Shown here: positions 12,129 to 14,799 of the stretch, one piece after another | Numbering within the stretch: the stretch's first letter is position 1 | Layout: each line of letters begins with the position of its first letter | NCBI GenBank assembly: GCA_964415715.1 | Contig: CAYQBK010000067.1 | Coordinates: forward strand, 1-14,799 | Length of the DNA: 14,799 nucleotides | DNA from: DALYDK01 sp964415715 | GTDB lineage: Bacteria; Patescibacteriota; Saccharimonadia; Saccharimonadales; CAIOMD01 | Direction of reading: 5' to 3' | Made by a program: the position numbers and the translations under genes | The notes under the pieces: model-generated | The model's database searches: none | What the model saw: the letters and a program-made list of their open reading frames with translations, nothing else | Told to the model about the DNA's origin: nothing

Positions 12129-12859
12129 AACCTTGGATTTATTATACTACTTAAGCTTACTACACTGCACCATTCGTTGCCAACCCCAGATTTGCACTGC
12201 AAACTACCCGGCGCAACACTTAGATCAAACATATCGGCCTCACCCCTAACAAATGTAGTTTTTACGGTTGTAGATGTAACTTGTCCACTAGCGTCGGTGT
12301 CAGTAGGTTCAACACTAAACACTGCGACCTTGGCACTATTGGGTAATAGCTGCTGAGCAGTACTAGGGTTTATTCCGTTTTTGCAATTAGCATCAGAGCT
12401 GTAGTCGCCACTACTAGCTTGTTCAAAATACAAACCCGACATATTGTTGTCAAAGTTGACAGTCGTTGCAATATTACCAGAACCATCAACTGATGGAGTT
12501 TTGTAAAAATATCGAGTTTTATCAGTACATATAATATTAAATTTTACATTCACTCCATCAACATTAACATCATAATTTTCTACAGTAATAATATTTCCAC
12601 CGCTGTATTTGATATTATCTGATATTTTCTGGTGAATATCGCGCGTAGCACTCTGCATAGCGGTTTTGGTAACCCCTGCCTGATATTGGCGAGCAATAAC
12701 TATTATCGCAGTCGCCGCTATGATCATAACTACCGAGAACACACTAATAGCTATCAATAGCTCAACAATTGTAAAACCCCGCTGCCCGCCTTTGCGGAGG
12801 TCCGTCCTCTGCAAGGATACTCTTGTGTTATAGTTAGCTTTTTTGTTACTAAACACCAT
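12125..12859 (-). CDS. PilW-like minor prepilin
   Basis: The 244-residue product has a long basic leader of 28 residues ending in GGQRG, then FTIVELLIAISVFSVVMI. This is a textbook class III prepilin site with Gly28, Phe29 and Glu33, cut and N-methylated by PilD. The helix (about 29-55) continues into ARQYQAGVTKTAMQSATRDIHQKI. The C-terminal domain is beta-rich and has late Cys residues (LQCKSGVGNEWC). Its length and place between the PilV- and PilX-like genes match PilW. I chose the ATG at 12859 because GGAG stands seven bases before it; a frame-open ATG at 12889 would lengthen the overlap with the PilV gene from 11 to 41 bases. It is a likely member of the pilus-priming complex. Confidence 0.85.
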   Translation of the reverse strand: MVFSNKKANYNTRVSLQRTDLRKGGQRGFTIVELLIAISVFSVVMIIAATAIIVIARQYQAGVTKTAMQSATRDIHQKISDNIKYSGGNIITVENYDVNVDGVNVKFNIICTDKTRYFYKTPSVDGSGNIATTVNFDNNMSGLYFEQASSGDYSSDANCKNGINPSTAQQLLPNSAKVAVFSVEPTDTDASGQVTSTTVKTTFVRGEADMFDLSVAPGSLQCKSGVGNEWCSVVSLSSIINPRL

Positions 12860-13337
12860 AAAATAGCTCCACATTGTCTTTAGCACCATTTAGGCTATCC
12901 CATTCGACATGTATCCGATAATTTCGATATGTATCCGTACTCGAGCAATTAGATTCTGAGTCGTCCTTTAGGCATTCTATCTGTACAGTGTATAAACCAT
13001 TTGTCCCTTGACCCTTGCAATCATTACCTGTTTTTTTATCGCTACCATTAAAACAATTCAATGCGCCTGTTACATTAGCTACACTAGTAGTTGCGACCCC
13101 AGTACCAAAACTATCATGTTGAACACCAGATTTCATTTTTTGTTTTAGTAACTCTGCCTGGTTGTTGGCTATAGTTTGGGCGGTGTAACGCTCATAGTTG
13201 GCTTGAGTGCCCTTGGTTGATTTATTAGCTATGGCAAAAGTCATCGCCAATGTACCAGATATGACAACTATCGCCAATAAAACTTCAACGATAGTATCGC
13301 CTGTCTGTTTAAGATGCTTTACTTTTATATTTCTCAT
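12849..13337 (-). CDS. PilV-like minor prepilin
   Basis: The 162-residue product has a 13-residue basic leader ending in QTG, then DTIVEVLLAIVVISGTLAM, a class III prepilin signal with Gly13 at the cleavage site and Glu18 at mature position 5. The first mature residue is Asp rather than the usual Phe or Met. The pattern TIVEVLLAIVVIS followed by NNQAELLKQKM is typical of PilV (GspI-like) pilins. The C-terminal domain has three Cys in about 95-130. The ATG shares its A with the TAA stop of the preceding pilin (TAATG), and AGGTG stands six bases before it, so translation is both coupled and ribosome-site guided. Confidence 0.85.
   Translation of the reverse strand: MRNIKVKHLKQTGDTIVEVLLAIVVISGTLAMTFAIANKSTKGTQANYERYTAQTIANNQAELLKQKMKSGVQHDSFGTGVATTSVANVTGALNCFNGSDKKTGNDCKGQGTNGLYTVQIECLKDDSESNCSSTDTYRNYRIHVEWDSLNGAKDNVELFYGV
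12867..12870 (-). promoter_or_regulatory. Ribosome binding site deciding the PilW start
   Basis: GGAG on the minus strand lies seven bases before the ATG at 12859 and is the reason for preferring it over the ATG at 12889. Confidence 0.6.
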
Positions 13338-14020
13338 TAGTTACACCTACTATCTTCTAGGTTTAATTTAACTGTACTGCCACTATCCTTAGATCCTAAC
13401 TCTAAACTACCCTTTTTCTGCCCCTCAAAACATAGAACAAACCCACCCGAGTCCATATCTTGAAGTTTATTATAGTCTGATATTTTATTTATAGCATTGT
13501 AGTTATAAAGTGCAACATTTAAAGATCCCGAGTTTTCCGAGGAGGCTTTAATATTCGTAAATAAGATCGAAACCCCAAACTGATCACCGTAGATATCACC
13601 ATTAGACTTAACAGCTTTAGTAAATTTTATATTACCTGGATTAGAAACAATATCATCAGCTTCGTGAACAGTGTCTGAGCCACCCGTTTGCTTCACCAGT
13701 ACATTCTTATGTTGTGTTTCTGACGGCTTTGTCGCGATGCATGCATTACTTGTCGCAGTAGAATTGCAAAATAATATTTTCTTTCCAAGGTATACAGTAT
13801 CAGAGGTCCCTATAGATTCAGAGAATTGACCAGTCTGAACACTATTAATCTGATTTTGGACCTGTTGCTGAAGCTGGTACATACTGTCACGATAGCGGTA
13901 GCGTTCCGTTTGACCACTGATCATTAGGCTGGTACTCAGAAAAAGCACACCCGTAACAGCCAGGACTATTAGCGTCTCGACTATGGTAAAACCGTTTGAT
14001 GTGTTTAGTTTTGTATACAT
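13337..14020 (-). CDS. GspH/FimT-like type IV prepilin
   Basis: The 227-residue product has a 10-residue leader MYTKLNTSNG, then FTIVETLIVLAVTGVLFLS, a class III prepilin site with Gly10, Phe11 and Glu15 and a helix at about 11-35. Residues 38-60 (TERYRYRDSMYQLQQQVQ) extend the helix. The C-terminal domain has Cys85, Cys94, Cys197 and Cys226. The GGFVLCFEG...C layout near the end recalls the globular domain of GspH/FimT/FimU pilins. It could also serve as a major pilin, but its size and leading place before PilV, PilW and PilX favour a minor pilin. It is the first gene of the operon, 80 bases after pilD. The leader is about 40 bases and has no clear Shine-Dalgarno sequence. Confidence 0.85.
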   Translation of the reverse strand: MYTKLNTSNGFTIVETLIVLAVTGVLFLSTSLMISGQTERYRYRDSMYQLQQQVQNQINSVQTGQFSESIGTSDTVYLGKKILFCNSTATSNACIATKPSETQHKNVLVKQTGGSDTVHEADDIVSNPGNIKFTKAVKSNGDIYGDQFGVSILFTNIKASSENSGSLNVALYNYNAINKISDYNKLQDMDSGGFVLCFEGQKKGSLELGSKDSGSTVKLNLEDSRCN

Positions 14021-14066
14021 TTTTAGTGTGTTTTAGTTCACCCTAACCTGTTAGTGATATGCCTGT

Positions 14067-14075
14067 ATTATACCA
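14067..14075 (-). promoter_or_regulatory. Extended -10 promoter of the minor-pilin operon
   Basis: The minus strand reads TGG-TATAAT between pilD and the first pilin gene. The -35 region 17 bases upstream is GATACA, weak. Transcription would start near 14060, about 40 bases before the ATG at 14020, and run to the gene ending at 8201. Confidence 0.6.
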
Positions 14076-14100
14076 TAAGCAGTAAAAAATGTATCAATAT

Positions 14101-14799
14101 TTAGACAATTATCGACAATATAAAGCTTTGGTACCAGTCGATAATACTTTGACCAAACAAAACCGCTATGTAAGTGGCAGCTATCAGAAATGGACCAAAA
14201 GGTACACGCGTTTTAATATTTAGCCGTTTTACGTACATCAACGGCAACGTAACGCACGTAGCTAACAGCGATGCAATAAACAGCATGAGTAGTGAATCTG
14301 CTGTGCTAACTATGACGAGCCCCAGCAAAAAACCAAGCTTAACATCGCCGCCACCTATCCAGGTACCCTTTGACACCTGGTATATTACCCAAAAAATTCC
14401 GCTACATATCAGTAGTGAGCTCAGCACTTGTGTCCAGTCAGACAGTGGTCGGCCCACCACAAACTGTATAACCAGCCCGGCAGCCGCTATAGCATACATT
14501 TTGTAGTTTATTTTATCTGGCAATAAGCCATATTTTATATCATATATAGCCAATGCTACTAGCCCAACTAACACAGCCAACCAGGTAGCAAAACCAACAT
14601 ATTGCCAAGTTTCGCCAAAAACCCAGTAGTATGCACTTATAGCAAAAACTGCAGCCGTTATTAGCTCCACTACAGGATACTGTTTGCTGATTGGTTTGTG
14701 ACAATAACGACACTTACCCCTTAGCGCCAGCCAGCTAAACACAGGCACAAGATCAATAGCCTGCAAAGTGTGCTTACAGTGTGGACACATTGACCTAGC
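14101..14799 (-). CDS. pilD: Type IV prepilin peptidase (PilD), N-terminus beyond the window
   Basis: PilD is a membrane aspartyl protease (family A24) that cuts prepilin leaders at the G|F bond and methylates the new N-terminus. The frame is open to the right edge and reads A-R-S before MCPHC, the usual RS-x-CPxC context, so the real start lies outside. Visible are the four-Cys zinc motif (CPHC and CRYC, at about 2-5 and 27-30 counted from the Met at 14790) and the PVVEL segment. The first catalytic Asp is in YDIKYGLLPD (about 84), with the second in GGGDVKLG (about 149). About six or seven helices follow from residue 40. Its substrates are most likely the prepilins encoded just downstream. 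Only the first part of the N-terminal domain is lost to the window edge. Confidence 0.95.
   Translation of the reverse strand, partial: ARSMCPHCKHTLQAIDLVPVFSWLALRGKCRYCHKPISKQYPVVELITAAVFAISAYYWVFGETWQYVGFATWLAVLVGLVALAIYDIKYGLLPDKINYKMYAIAAAGLVIQFVVGRPLSDWTQVLSSLLICSGIFWVIYQVSKGTWIGGGDVKLGFLLGLVIVSTADSLLMLFIASLLATCVTLPLMYVKRLNIKTRVPFGPFLIAATYIAVLFGQSIIDWYQSFILSIIV

Noticed and set aside
1..14799. Alternative genetic code (UGA read as Gly, as in Gracilibacteria/SR1)
   Set aside because: Several genes end at TGA in positions that give proper overlaps with the next gene, and the recognisable proteins are complete under the standard code.

Overview
The window looks like the chromosome of a Patescibacteria (CPR) organism, most likely a Candidatus Saccharibacteria (TM7)-type bacterium. 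The reasons are its AT-rich DNA, tightly overlapping genes, a type IV pilus locus without Gram-negative outer-membrane parts, and a single Xer-type recombinase. TGA is used as an ordinary stop (for example at the ends of the genes at 1649, 10450 and 12125), which argues against the UGA-recoded Gracilibacteria/SR1 groups. The lineage is inferred from style and gene content; no marker gene here settles it.

Layout, left to right. Positions 1-184 (-) hold the start of an unrecognised gene cut by the window edge. Positions 185-423 have no gene but carry an inverted repeat and a stray copy of the 3' end of tRNA-Asp. The tRNA-Asp(GTC) gene (-) has its own promoter and a clear terminator. Upstream of it on the same strand are two membrane proteins read as an overlapping pair: a bacterial PH-domain protein, then a membrane-anchored PpiC-type foldase. 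Positions 2177-2777 have no convincing gene but are rich in hairpins, including a long imperfect inverted repeat enclosing two smaller hairpins (2356-2502). A tRNA-Arg(CCT) gene follows on the + strand.

Positions 2925-6411 (+) carry a small alpha/beta-hydrolase, a LysE/GAP-like six-helix membrane protein, a PrsW-family intramembrane protease with a C-terminal zinc ribbon, a zinc-ribbon/DUF4190-like membrane protein that overlaps it, and a tiny one-helix membrane protein. Nucleoside diphosphate kinase (-) and a Xer tyrosine recombinase (+) are divergent from a shared 140-base region.

Positions 8201-14799 (-) form a type IV pilus minor-pilin locus. It contains the prepilin peptidase PilD (cut by the right edge), then an operon from a promoter at about 14067: a GspH/FimT-like pilin, a PilV-like pilin, a PilW-like pilin, a PilX-like protein, a TPR membrane protein and a 750-residue surface protein. 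The order matches the fimT-pilV-pilW-pilX-pilY1 priming and tip cassette of Gram-negative bacteria, with the large protein in the place of PilY1. PilD would process the pilins, the minor pilins would prime the fibre, and the large protein is a candidate adhesin.

A recurring regulatory feature is a -10 box followed by exactly six bases and then the ATG (genes at 184, 2925, 3455 and 7180). This puts the expected transcription start on the A of the start codon, which suggests leaderless mRNAs. Distal operon genes instead tend to have Shine-Dalgarno-like sequences or stop/start overlaps.
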